Shown in pieces: positions 42,301-50,298 of a DNA stretch of 64,000 nt. Origin of the DNA: Clostridia bacterium (lineage in GTDB: Bacteria; Bacillota; Clostridia; Christensenellales; Borkfalkiaceae); NCBI GenBank assembly GCA_017397305.1, contig JAFQJB010000007.1, positions 1 to 64,000 of the forward strand, read 5' to 3'. A program made the position numbers and the translations under genes. Under the pieces are notes generated by a model, which searched no databases, was not told the DNA's origin, and was given only the letters and a program-made list of their open reading frames with translations. The number at the start of each line of letters is the position of its first letter. The first letter of the stretch is position 1.

Positions 42301-43110
42301 CTAAATCCCTAATAATTTTCTAGCGTTTTTGCTAAATATTTTCTCTTCAGTTTCCACACCTAAATTGTAAGATTTTATCGTGCGAATATCTTCGAAAATA
42401 TCTCGCCAAGGACAGTCGGTTGCAAAAAGAATTTTATCTTCGCCGTGTTTTGACAAAATCTTTTTAAACAAATCTTCATCAATTTCGTGAAGAGTAAATG
42501 CGGTGTCTAAATAAACGTTTTTACCCGCAATTTTATCCAAAACTTCTTGCCATTGTTTGTGCGCGCCGTAATGCCCTAACACGAATTTGCCGTGGTCAAC
42601 CTCGTTTATCACCTTAATAGCTCTATCAGGCGGACACATAATTGGGCTATCCAAATATCCGTCGTCAACACCTGCGTGAGTAACCACGATTAAATCGTAT
42701 TTTTTTGCACACTTTAAGATTTCAACGTAACCTCTATCATCAATAAAAGTTTGCTGATAATCGGGGTGAATTTTAACACCCTTTATCCCCGCCTCTTTAA
42801 CCATAGCCATTTTCCCGTCAATATCGTCGCATTTTGGGTGAATACCCGCAAATGAGATGAGTTTATTATTTTCTTTGGAAAACCTTTGGTTAATTTCGGT
42901 TGCAAACCTTAAAACACTTTCAAACTGCGTAGGTTTTGTTAGCACTGGCAAGGTCACAGCAACGTCACAACCACCCCTATCCATTTCGTCGATTAAGCCT
43001 TGAATAGTTCCGTCGGTGGTCGGGTGCCCGTTTGCCTTTATTGTCAGTGCTTCAATAGTGGATTTTGCAATTTTTTCGGGAAAAACGTGCGTATGAAAGT
43101 CGATAACCAT
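42301..43110 (-). CDS. amidohydrolase family (ACMSD-like) TIM-barrel protein
   Basis: A 269-residue metal-dependent hydrolase or decarboxylase of the amidohydrolase-2 group. HxH metal ligands in MVIDFHTHVFP, His of VTHAGVDDGY, His of VLGHYGAHKQW and Asp in LFATDCPWRD are conserved. Relatives decarboxylate or hydrolyse carboxylated aromatic or muconate-type compounds. In an aryl-acid operon an aromatic substrate is plausible but unproven. It begins 3 bases after the ACT-protein gene. Confidence 0.85.
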   Translation of the reverse strand: MVIDFHTHVFPEKIAKSTIEALTIKANGHPTTDGTIQGLIDEMDRGGCDVAVTLPVLTKPTQFESVLRFATEINQRFSKENNKLISFAGIHPKCDDIDGKMAMVKEAGIKGVKIHPDYQQTFIDDRGYVEILKCAKKYDLIVVTHAGVDDGYLDSPIMCPPDRAIKVINEVDHGKFVLGHYGAHKQWQEVLDKIAGKNVYLDTAFTLHEIDEDLFKKILSKHGEDKILFATDCPWRDIFEDIRTIKSYNLGVETEEKIFSKNARKLLGI

Positions 43111-43113
43111 AGT

Positions 43114-43542
43114 TTATAGTGCTGAAATTTGTTCGGATGAAAGAGTCTTTACGCCCTTTTTAGCAAGCATTTCGTCGGCTTTTTTAAGGTCGGAAGCCTT
43201 AAGAACAACGTACGCTTCTTGTCCATCGATAGAAAGTCCGTACATATACTCGATATTGATGCCGTTTTCAGCAAGGAAAGAAAGTAAATCTTGCAAACTT
43301 CCCGCTTCATGTGAAATATTTATAACCAAAACGTCGGTAAGCATAGTTGAAAAGCCGTCTTCAGCAAGTTTATCTTTGCCGAGGGCTGGGTCGTTTACGA
43401 TTAAACGCAAAAGTCCGTATTCGGTGGTATCGGCAAGGCTTAACGATAAAATGTTAACCTTGTTTTCCTTTAATACGCTTAAAACTTCACCTAATCTACC
43501 TTGTCTGTTTTCAATAAAAACCGATAATTGTTTTGCTACCAT
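43114..43542 (-). CDS. tandem ACT-domain protein
   Basis: A 142-residue protein consisting of two ACT domains (about 5-68 and 72-138, QLSVFIENRQGRLGEVLSVLKENKVNIL and VLVINISHEAGSLQDLLSFLAENGINIEYMYG). No catalytic domain is attached. ACT domains bind amino acids, and stand-alone tandem forms often sit next to phenylacetate-CoA ligase genes. It may sense an aromatic amino acid and modulate the pathway enzymes; that is inference. Confidence 0.9.
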   Translation of the reverse strand: MVAKQLSVFIENRQGRLGEVLSVLKENKVNILSLSLADTTEYGLLRLIVNDPALGKDKLAEDGFSTMLTDVLVINISHEAGSLQDLLSFLAENGINIEYMYGLSIDGQEAYVVLKASDLKKADEMLAKKGVKTLSSEQISAL

Positions 43543-43558
43543 AATTTTTCTCCTTATC

Positions 43559-44857
43559 TTAATATAATTTACGATTATCTATAACGTGAACTGCTTTACC
43601 TTGGCTACGTACAAGGGTTTGCGGTTCAACAATCTTAACCTTAGGATTAATACCAAGCGCTTGTGATAACACGTGTGTAATCTTTTTGTTAAGGCTTTCA
43701 AGTCCTCTAATTTCGTCAGTAAAATACTGAGGATTAATCTCAACTTGGACTTCCAAAGTATCGAGGTTGTTCACACGGTCAACTACCATCATATAGTGAG
43801 GTGAAACTTCATCAACTTCAACAAGTGCCGCTTCAACTTGGCTGGGGAATACGTTTACGCCACGAATGATAAGCATATCATCTACCCTTCCCTTAAACCT
43901 ACTAATTCTTGCACTTGTTCTTCCACATTCACAAGGAGTGCGGTCAATACTTGTCAAGTCTTTTGTTCTATAACGGATAAGCGGTAAGCCTTCTTTCGTT
44001 AAAGTGGTAAACACCAATTCACCAAGTTCGCCGTCCTTTTGAGGTAACATTGTCGCCGAATCAATGATTTCAGGATAGAAATGGTCTTCACAAACGTGCA
44101 ATCCTTTATGGAAATCACAATCACATGCAACACCAGGCCCCATAACTTCACTTAAACCGTAAATATCGTATGCTTTGATATGCAATCTTTCCTCAATGTC
44201 CTTATGCATCTTTTCCGTCCAAGGTTCAGCACCGCAAATCGCACATTTAAGCTTGATATCGTTAATCATACCTTCTTGCTCTAAAACTTCAGCAATATGC
44301 AATAGATATGAAGGCGTGCATGCTATTGCAGTTGCACCGAAGTCAACCATCATAGTTGTTAACTTTTTAGAGTTACCAGTGCTCATAGGAACAACCATTG
44401 CGCCTATTTTTTCCGCACCGCTGTGTGCACCGAGACCACCAGTAAACAAGCCGTATCCATAAGCAATTTGAATGATATCATCCTTACCAACACCAGCCAT
44501 GGTTAAGCACCTTGCAACACATTCCGACCAAACGTCAAGGTCACGTCTAGTATAACCAACAACAGTTGCTTTACCGGTTGTACCGCTAGATGCGTGTACC
44601 CTAACGATTTGTGATTGAGGAGTTGCAAACAAGCCGAACGGATAGTTATCCCTTAAATCGTCTTTAGTGGTAAATGGAAGTTTAACAATATCTTCGATAC
44701 CTTTAATATCGCTAGGAAGTAAGCCTATTGCTTGCATTTTTTTACGATAGAACTCTACGTTGTGATAAACGTAGTCGACAAGTTTAACCAAGCGCTTACT
44801 TTGAAGGGCGGTCATCTCGTCTCTGCTCATTTGCTCTTTGGTCTCATTCCAAATCAT
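43559..44857 (-). CDS. paaK: phenylacetate-CoA ligase family (PaaK), copy 2
   Basis: A 432-residue AMP-forming aryl-CoA ligase converting an aryl acetate, CoA and ATP to aryl-acetyl-CoA (reversible in principle). The P-loop-like VRVHASSGTTGKATVVGYT, the adenylation block YDIYGLSEVMGPGVACDC and the C-terminal swing region RIRG/GVNVFPSQVE are present. Same length as the copy at 47181-48479, and both flank iorAB, so the pair probably handles different aryl acids. Confidence 0.93.
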   Translation of the reverse strand: MIWNETKEQMSRDEMTALQSKRLVKLVDYVYHNVEFYRKKMQAIGLLPSDIKGIEDIVKLPFTTKDDLRDNYPFGLFATPQSQIVRVHASSGTTGKATVVGYTRRDLDVWSECVARCLTMAGVGKDDIIQIAYGYGLFTGGLGAHSGAEKIGAMVVPMSTGNSKKLTTMMVDFGATAIACTPSYLLHIAEVLEQEGMINDIKLKCAICGAEPWTEKMHKDIEERLHIKAYDIYGLSEVMGPGVACDCDFHKGLHVCEDHFYPEIIDSATMLPQKDGELGELVFTTLTKEGLPLIRYRTKDLTSIDRTPCECGRTSARISRFKGRVDDMLIIRGVNVFPSQVEAALVEVDEVSPHYMMVVDRVNNLDTLEVQVEINPQYFTDEIRGLESLNKKITHVLSQALGINPKVKIVEPQTLVRSQGKAVHVIDNRKLY

Positions 44858-44868
44858 AATTTTCTCCT

Positions 44869-45438
44869 TTAATTATCATATCCGGCTAAAAATGCCTTTT
44901 CATTAATTTCAATAGTTTTAGGTGGAACGGTTTTTTCAATAATTTTTATCCACTCTTCTTTACTAAACCCGATATACTTTGCACCAAGTCCCAAAACAAC
45001 AGAGTTAAGAACTTTTGAGTTGCCAAGTTCTTTAGCAATCTTTCCACCGTCAATAGTATAAACGGTGTGGTCTTTCTTTAACGTTTCAATTATGTTTTCA
45101 GGATATTCGCTTGCACCGATAACTACGGTCATCGGGTCGATTCTGCAATCGTTAACGATAATCACGCCGTCTTTTTTAAGGAAATGCGCATATCTAAGTG
45201 CCTCAAGTCTTTCAAAAGCAATTAAAACGTCAGCCTCGCCCTCTTCAACAACGGGTTCGCTAACCGACTTTCCAAAACGAACGAACGTAACTACACTACC
45301 ACCGCGTTGAGCCATGCCGTGAACCTCTGAAAGTTTTACGTCATAGCCTGCTTCCAATGCTGTTTTTCCAATTATACGGCTGGTGAGAAGCGTACCTTGT
45401 CCACCAACGCCAACAACCATTATATTCATCTTTTCCAT
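44869..45438 (-). CDS. iorB: indolepyruvate oxidoreductase subunit beta
   Basis: A 189-residue gamma-type subunit of the 2-oxoacid:ferredoxin oxidoreductase family. VGVGGQGTLLTSRIIGKTALEAG is the family signature, followed by LSEVHGMAQRGGSVVTFVRFG. With IorA it interconverts aryl-pyruvates and aryl-acetyl-CoA plus CO2 using ferredoxin. Gap of one base to iorA. Confidence 0.94.
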   Translation of the reverse strand: MEKMNIMVVGVGGQGTLLTSRIIGKTALEAGYDVKLSEVHGMAQRGGSVVTFVRFGKSVSEPVVEEGEADVLIAFERLEALRYAHFLKKDGVIIVNDCRIDPMTVVIGASEYPENIIETLKKDHTVYTIDGGKIAKELGNSKVLNSVVLGLGAKYIGFSKEEWIKIIEKTVPPKTIEINEKAFLAGYDN

Positions 45439-45439
45439 A

Positions 45440-47179
45440 CTATTTTTCCACCTTGCTTATCGCACCGAATTTACACCAACTCATGCAAAGCCCACAGCCG
45501 TTGCACATGGTTTCGTCAATTTTAATAGTGCCGTCTTTTGCTCTCGTGATTGCAGGGCAACCAATTTTCATACACATACCGCACTTTTTGCACTTTTCAG
45601 CATCAACTTCGCATCTGAAGGGGAATTTTTGCCCTTTAAGAAGTGCACAAGGTGCTTTTGCAATAATAACGGTAAGTTGGTCGCCGTTAACCGATTGCTT
45701 GATTACCTTTTCTAAGCCTGCAACGTCAAACGCATTGATTTCGATAACGTTTTTAACACCAACAGCCGTGCAAAGTTCTGCAAGATTGATAGCGTTTGTT
45801 TCTTGACCTTGAAGGGTTTTACCCGTTGCCGCGTGTTCTTGGTGACCAGTCATACCAGTCGTGCGGTTATCGAGAATAATAACGGTACCAGTCGCCTTAT
45901 TGTATACCATATTGATAAGCGAGTTAACACCAGTATGCAAGAAGGTTGAATCGCCGATTACGGCAACCCAATTTTTCAAGAACTCTTTACCCTTTGCCTT
46001 TTCAATGCCGTGGAGTGAAGAAATTGATGCGCCCATGCACAAAGTTGTATCAATAACACCAAGCGGAGCAACCGCACCGAGAGTGTAGCACCCTATATCG
46101 CCCGCTGCGTGAATTTTTAATTTGTTCAAAACTGAAAACACACTTCTATGCGGACAACCGGGGCACAAAATCGGGGGACGATTGGGAACTGCGGTCTTGT
46201 CAAAAACTTGACTATCGCCACCAAACAACACTTTTTTGAGCATATTTGCGCTATATTCGCCTTGTTTTGTGAACAATTCCTTACCCTTAACTTCAATACC
46301 CCAAGATTTAACTTGTTCTTCAATCACGGGTTCAAGTTCTTCAAAAACGTATACGGTTTTTACTTTTGAACAAAACTCTTCAATCAATTTTTTAGGAAGC
46401 GGATTAACGAGTCCTAACTTAAGCACGCTTGCGTTAGGGCAAACTTCCTTCACGTATTGATATGCAATACCAGAAGTAATAAAGCCGATTTCGGTATCGT
46501 TCATTTCCACCTTGTTGATAGGCATTGATGCGCCGTCTTCAGCAAGCCTTCTCTCCCTTTCTTCAACGACAACGTGTCTACCGATTGCCGAAGCGGGCAT
46601 CATAACGTACTTTCTAAAATCTCTCTCGTAAGGTTTATCTTCCACCTCAACCCTATCTAAAAGTTCAACAACACCTTGTGAGTGTGAAAGTTTTGTGGTA
46701 GTTCTTAAAATAACTGGAGTATCGTATTTTTCACTGATTTCATAAGCATATTTAATAAAATCTTTTGCTTCTTGGCTGTCGGACGGCTCCAACACGGGAA
46801 CGTGCGATGCTCTTGCAATCATTCTCGTATCTTGTTCGTTTTGTGAACTTGCAAGACCTGGGTCATCTGCAACAACCAACACAGAACCGCCGTTAACACC
46901 GGTATAAGAAAAGGTGTAAAGCGGGTCACTTGCAACGTTAAGTCCAACGTGTTTCATACAAGCAAGGCTCCTAACCCCCGCAAAAGACGCGCCGAATGCA
47001 ACTTCAACAGCAACTTTTTCGTTGGGTGCCCATTCGGTGTAAACACCTTGATATTTCGCCAAATTTTCACTTATTTCGGTGCTCGGTGTTCCTGGATACG
47101 CACTTGAAACTTTTACACCAGCCTCATACGCACCGCGTGCAATAGCTTCGTTGCCGAGCATAATGATTTTTTCACTCAT
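45440..47179 (-). CDS. iorA: indolepyruvate oxidoreductase subunit alpha
   Basis: A 579-residue TPP enzyme. The N-terminal domain (YPGTPSTEISENLA) is followed by a TPP-binding domain (CPGCPHRSVFSVL; AVIGDSTFLHTGVNSLINMVYNKATGTVIILDNRTTGMTGHQ) and a C-terminal two-cluster ferredoxin domain (CKKCGMCMKIGCP and CNGCGLCMSWCKFGAI). It is oxygen-sensitive and ferredoxin-linked, a marker of strict anaerobes. Known enzymes act on indole-, phenyl- and hydroxyphenyl-pyruvate; in methanogens and rumen bacteria the reverse carboxylating direction is used for amino-acid synthesis. Confidence 0.95.
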   Translation of the reverse strand: MSEKIIMLGNEAIARGAYEAGVKVSSAYPGTPSTEISENLAKYQGVYTEWAPNEKVAVEVAFGASFAGVRSLACMKHVGLNVASDPLYTFSYTGVNGGSVLVVADDPGLASSQNEQDTRMIARASHVPVLEPSDSQEAKDFIKYAYEISEKYDTPVILRTTTKLSHSQGVVELLDRVEVEDKPYERDFRKYVMMPASAIGRHVVVEERERRLAEDGASMPINKVEMNDTEIGFITSGIAYQYVKEVCPNASVLKLGLVNPLPKKLIEEFCSKVKTVYVFEELEPVIEEQVKSWGIEVKGKELFTKQGEYSANMLKKVLFGGDSQVFDKTAVPNRPPILCPGCPHRSVFSVLNKLKIHAAGDIGCYTLGAVAPLGVIDTTLCMGASISSLHGIEKAKGKEFLKNWVAVIGDSTFLHTGVNSLINMVYNKATGTVIILDNRTTGMTGHQEHAATGKTLQGQETNAINLAELCTAVGVKNVIEINAFDVAGLEKVIKQSVNGDQLTVIIAKAPCALLKGQKFPFRCEVDAEKCKKCGMCMKIGCPAITRAKDGTIKIDETMCNGCGLCMSWCKFGAISKVEK

Positions 47180-47180
47180 A

Positions 47181-48479
47181 CTATTTACTCCTTAAATCTT
47201 TAATTCTCTTTGCTTTGCCTTCAAATCTTTGCAAAGTATTTGGTGATTCTAGGCTAATTTTTGCATCGAGACCAAGAATAACTTTAATTTTATTTTTAAC
47301 CCTCTTAGAAATGTCTTGCAAAACCCCGAAAGAGTCGGTTGTGTGTGCAAGTTCCACCCTAATTTCAAGTTTATCGCTATAACCGTCTCTCGTAACGATA
47401 ATTTCGTAATGCGGACCAAGTTCAGCAAAACTCAAAATAACTTCTTCAATTTGGCTCGGGAAAACGTTTACGCCACGAATTTTAAGCATATCGTCGCTTC
47501 TTCCCGACAGGTTTTCCATACGACAGAAAGTTCTTCCGCACTTACACTTTTCATAGATTAATCGGGTTATGTCTTTTGTTCTATATCTAATTAAAGGAAG
47601 CCCTTCTTTTTTGATACAAGTTATAACGAGTTCACCCTTTTCACCAGCGGGTAAAACCTCGCCCGTTTGGGGATTTATAATTTCGGGGATAAAATAGTCT
47701 TCGTTTATATGCATACCACAAAGATATTCACATTCACCAGACACCCCCGGTCCCATAAGTTCGCTCATGCCGTAGTTTGAAGTTACGAGCATATCGTCGC
47801 CCCAAGCCTTGTGCATTTCTTCTCTCATCGCATCGGTTAAAAGTTCGCTACCAACAAGACCAATTTTAACGTTTAAGTCTTTTTTAGGGTCAACGCCAAT
47901 TTCGTTTGCAACTTCGGCAAGTCTCAACGCATACGACGGGGTTGCAACTAGCAAGGTAGTTCCAAAATCTTTCATGTACATAATTTGTTTTTCGGAATTA
48001 CCAGTTGATGATGGAACGATTGTTGCCCCAATATTTTCCAAACCGTAATGAAGCCCGAGTGCACCAGTAAACATTCCGTAACCAAAACAAATTTGCGCTA
48101 CGTCTTCTTTTGAAGCACCGCCCATACAAGCAATTCTCGAAACGCATTCGGTCCAAGTTTTAAGGTCGTTTTCGGTATATCCTACAACGGTGGGTTTTCC
48201 AGTTGTTCCGCTCGATGCGTGTATTCTAACAAGGTCCTTCTTTTCAACGGCAAAAAGCCCGAAAGGATAGGTATCCCTCATATCTTGCTTTGTAACGAAC
48301 GGAAGTTTTGCTAAGTCCTTTAACTCTTTAATGTCTTCGGGTTTAACACCTACCGCATCCATTTTTGCTCTATATGCAGGAACTTTTTCATAAACTCTAT
48401 TGACGGTTTCTTTTAGTCGCTCCAATTGAAGCGCTTCAATTTCCGCCCTAGACAGTGTTTCTTCTTTAGACCAAATCAT
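47181..48479 (-). CDS. paaK: phenylacetate-CoA ligase family (PaaK), copy 1
   Basis: A 432-residue AMP-forming aryl-CoA ligase. VRIHASSGTTGKPTVVGYTENDLKTW, TSNYGMSELMGPGVSGECEY and IRGVNVFPSQIEEV are intact. It is upstream of iorA by one base and downstream of the symporter gene by 16 bases. Sequence clearly differs from copy 2, which argues for distinct substrates rather than recent duplication. Confidence 0.93.
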   Translation of the reverse strand: MIWSKEETLSRAEIEALQLERLKETVNRVYEKVPAYRAKMDAVGVKPEDIKELKDLAKLPFVTKQDMRDTYPFGLFAVEKKDLVRIHASSGTTGKPTVVGYTENDLKTWTECVSRIACMGGASKEDVAQICFGYGMFTGALGLHYGLENIGATIVPSSTGNSEKQIMYMKDFGTTLLVATPSYALRLAEVANEIGVDPKKDLNVKIGLVGSELLTDAMREEMHKAWGDDMLVTSNYGMSELMGPGVSGECEYLCGMHINEDYFIPEIINPQTGEVLPAGEKGELVITCIKKEGLPLIRYRTKDITRLIYEKCKCGRTFCRMENLSGRSDDMLKIRGVNVFPSQIEEVILSFAELGPHYEIIVTRDGYSDKLEIRVELAHTTDSFGVLQDISKRVKNKIKVILGLDAKISLESPNTLQRFEGKAKRIKDLRSK

Positions 48480-48495
48480 TATCTATCTCCTAAAA

Positions 48496-50025
48496 TCAAA
48501 CGATTTCATTTTCTATCTTTTTATTAAATGCATTTTCAACAACCTGTTCGCTCGGTTTTTTTGTAAACAAACTTACGATGAAAGTTACCAACATTGAGTA
48601 CGCCATACAAATAACACCGATAAGCGGTGATGAGCTAATACCACTTTGAATTGCAGCACCAAAACCACAAGACCATTCAAGTTTATCGTATCCCAAAACT
48701 ATTATGAGCACAACTGTGAGTACAAGCGAACCGATAATTGACGTCCAAACGGCAGGTTTTGTTACCTTTTTCCACAAAACACCAAGGACGAATGGACCAA
48801 TGAAGCAACCTGCAAGTGTACCCCAACTTAACCCCATCATATATGCGATTGCAGCAATGTTAAATTCAGCATTTAATACGGCAAGAACAACCGATATTGC
48901 AATAAATACTAGGCAAAGAACTTTCATTAAAACGTTGACCTTTTTATCCGATGCCTTTTGGTTGATTTTACCCTTATATATATCGATTGCAACAACCGAT
49001 GCGCTCGCAAGAGAAACTGACGACAAAGTAGACATACTTGCAGACAAAATAAGAACTGCAACGATACCCATAACACCAGCGGGAATAACAAGGCTAAGCA
49101 TGATAGGAATGATATTGTCGGGATTAGAATTGCCAGCAAGTTCCGTCTTAAACAAGGGGCTTAAACCGCCGAAGAAATAAGCGCAAAAACCAATGATTAG
49201 TGCAAATGCCGTACTGACAATCATACCTTGATTTATGGCTTTTTTATCCCTTATTGCGTAATATTTGTGCACCGTTTGAGGAAGCGCCCAAACACCGAAC
49301 GAGGTTAAAAGTATCAAGGCTATCAATGAAATGGTGTCACCATACAAGAGTTTTCCCGACGTGTCGTGGGTAAACCAGTTAAGAGTTGATATATTCCAAG
49401 ATACTTGCTTGCTGTTCATAAAGAATATAAACATAAGCACGACACCGATAATCATTATTATACCTTGTATAAAGTCGGAAAGTGCTGTTGCAAAATATCC
49501 ACCGAAGAATAGATATAGCGCAGTTATACCAGCAAGCGCAACCATTACCGCCCAACCAGGTATTGAAAAGATTGTTTCAAATAAGTTGCTAAGTCCGTTA
49601 TATACTGATGCCGAATATGGAATCAAGAATATAAAGATAATAACTGCTGAACAAAGTTTCAACGAACGGCTAGCAAATCTCTTTTCAAAAAATTCTGGCA
49701 TAGTTTTTGCCGATAGACGTGTGGTCATATTTTTTGTTCTCTTTGCAAGAACCATCCACGCAAAGAGTGAGCCAATTACTGCATTACCAATGCCAATCCA
49801 AACGGCAGCAAGTTGGTAAGCCCCCCCAAATTTTCCCGCATATCCTATGAAAATGACTGCTGAAAAATAAGTTGTACCGTATGCAAAGGCGCTCATCCAT
49901 CCATTAAGTCCCTTTTTACCCGCAAGCAAAAAATCGTTAACCGACTTAGACCTGTTTTTTGTATAAACTGTGATGCCTATCATTATTAGGAAGTATACAG
50001 CCAAAGCAAAATAGTTCCAAAACAT
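48496..50025 (-). CDS. sodium:solute symporter (SSS family), first gene of the aryl-acid operon
   Basis: A 509-residue transporter with about 13 membrane helices. The N-terminal FLLAGKKGLNGWMSAFAYGTTYFSAVIFIGYAGKFGG and the sodium-site helix ASMSTLSSVSLASASVVAIDIYK are typical. The family carries proline, pantothenate, acetate and, in some aerobes, phenylacetate. Its place at the head of this operon makes an aryl acid or aromatic amino acid the best guess. AGGAGA precedes ATG and directly abuts the leader terminator's T-run. Confidence 0.9.
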   Translation of the reverse strand: MFWNYFALAVYFLIMIGITVYTKNRSKSVNDFLLAGKKGLNGWMSAFAYGTTYFSAVIFIGYAGKFGGAYQLAAVWIGIGNAVIGSLFAWMVLAKRTKNMTTRLSAKTMPEFFEKRFASRSLKLCSAVIIFIFLIPYSASVYNGLSNLFETIFSIPGWAVMVALAGITALYLFFGGYFATALSDFIQGIIMIIGVVLMFIFFMNSKQVSWNISTLNWFTHDTSGKLLYGDTISLIALILLTSFGVWALPQTVHKYYAIRDKKAINQGMIVSTAFALIIGFCAYFFGGLSPLFKTELAGNSNPDNIIPIMLSLVIPAGVMGIVAVLILSASMSTLSSVSLASASVVAIDIYKGKINQKASDKKVNVLMKVLCLVFIAISVVLAVLNAEFNIAAIAYMMGLSWGTLAGCFIGPFVLGVLWKKVTKPAVWTSIIGSLVLTVVLIIVLGYDKLEWSCGFGAAIQSGISSSPLIGVICMAYSMLVTFIVSLFTKKPSEQVVENAFNKKIENEIV

Positions 50026-50032
50026 ATTACTT

Positions 50033-50070
50033 CTCCTAAAAAAATAAAACCGTCACAATTTTGCGACGGC
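50033..50070 (-). terminator. leader (attenuator) terminator of the aryl-acid operon
   Basis: Minus-strand RNA CCGTCGCAA and TTGTGACGG pair (plus 50050-50069), with a G-U pair that works only in this orientation. TTTTATTTTTTT then runs into the Shine-Dalgarno site of the symporter gene. The 5' arm can alternatively pair with TGCGGGC (plus 50100-50106). Confidence 0.78.
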
Positions 50071-50112
50071 CAAATATACAAAATATAAACGTAATTTTAG
50101 CCCGCACGAAAA

Positions 50113-50163
50113 TCAAGTTAGGTGATAATAATAAAATTCGTATACGGGATAAAAATAGTACAT
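50113..50163 (-). CDS. aromatic leader peptide MYYFYPVYEFYYYHLT
   Basis: A 16-codon frame, ATG at 50163-50161 and TGA at 50115-50113. AGAAGG (50175-50170) is placed six bases before ATG, and it lies about 23 bases after the predicted transcription start. Seven Tyr (codons 2, 3, 5, 8, 11, 12, 13) and two Phe (4, 10) of 16 residues cannot easily be chance. Codons 6-9 (CCCGTATACGAA) can pair with TTCGTGCGGG just after the stop. This is the design of an attenuator leader peptide sensing Tyr (and Phe) charging, controlling the downstream aryl-acid operon. Confidence 0.75.
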   Translation of the reverse strand: MYYFYPVYEFYYYHLT

Positions 50164-50192
50164 AGTAAACCTTCTTTGTAAATATTAGTTAT

Positions 50193-50221
50193 ATTATATA
50201 ACTAAATAGTTTAAGTGTCAA
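50193..50221 (-). promoter_or_regulatory. consensus promoter of the aryl-acid operon
   Basis: On the minus strand TTGACA (plus 50216-50221) and TATAAT (plus 50193-50198) with 17-base spacing, a perfect consensus. It predicts a start near 50186 and a 160-base leader containing the peptide and terminator. Confidence 0.85.
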
Positions 50222-50252
50222 TCATTTATTGAAGATAAATCAAACAAAATAC

Positions 50253-50284
50253 ATAAAAAAGGCGGGTATTTACCCGCCTTTTGT
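50253..50284 (-). terminator. terminator of uxaBA
   Basis: Minus-strand AAGGCGGGTA and TACCCGCCTT pair around AA and end in TTTTTTATG, 15 bases after the uxaA stop. It separates the uronate genes from the aryl-acid operon. Confidence 0.9.
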
Positions 50285-50298
50285 AGTTAAAACACAAA

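Noticed and set aside
50026..50186. A metabolite riboswitch in the symporter leader
   Set aside because: I recognise no known aptamer. The good Shine-Dalgarno site and an aromatic-rich short frame explain the leader better.
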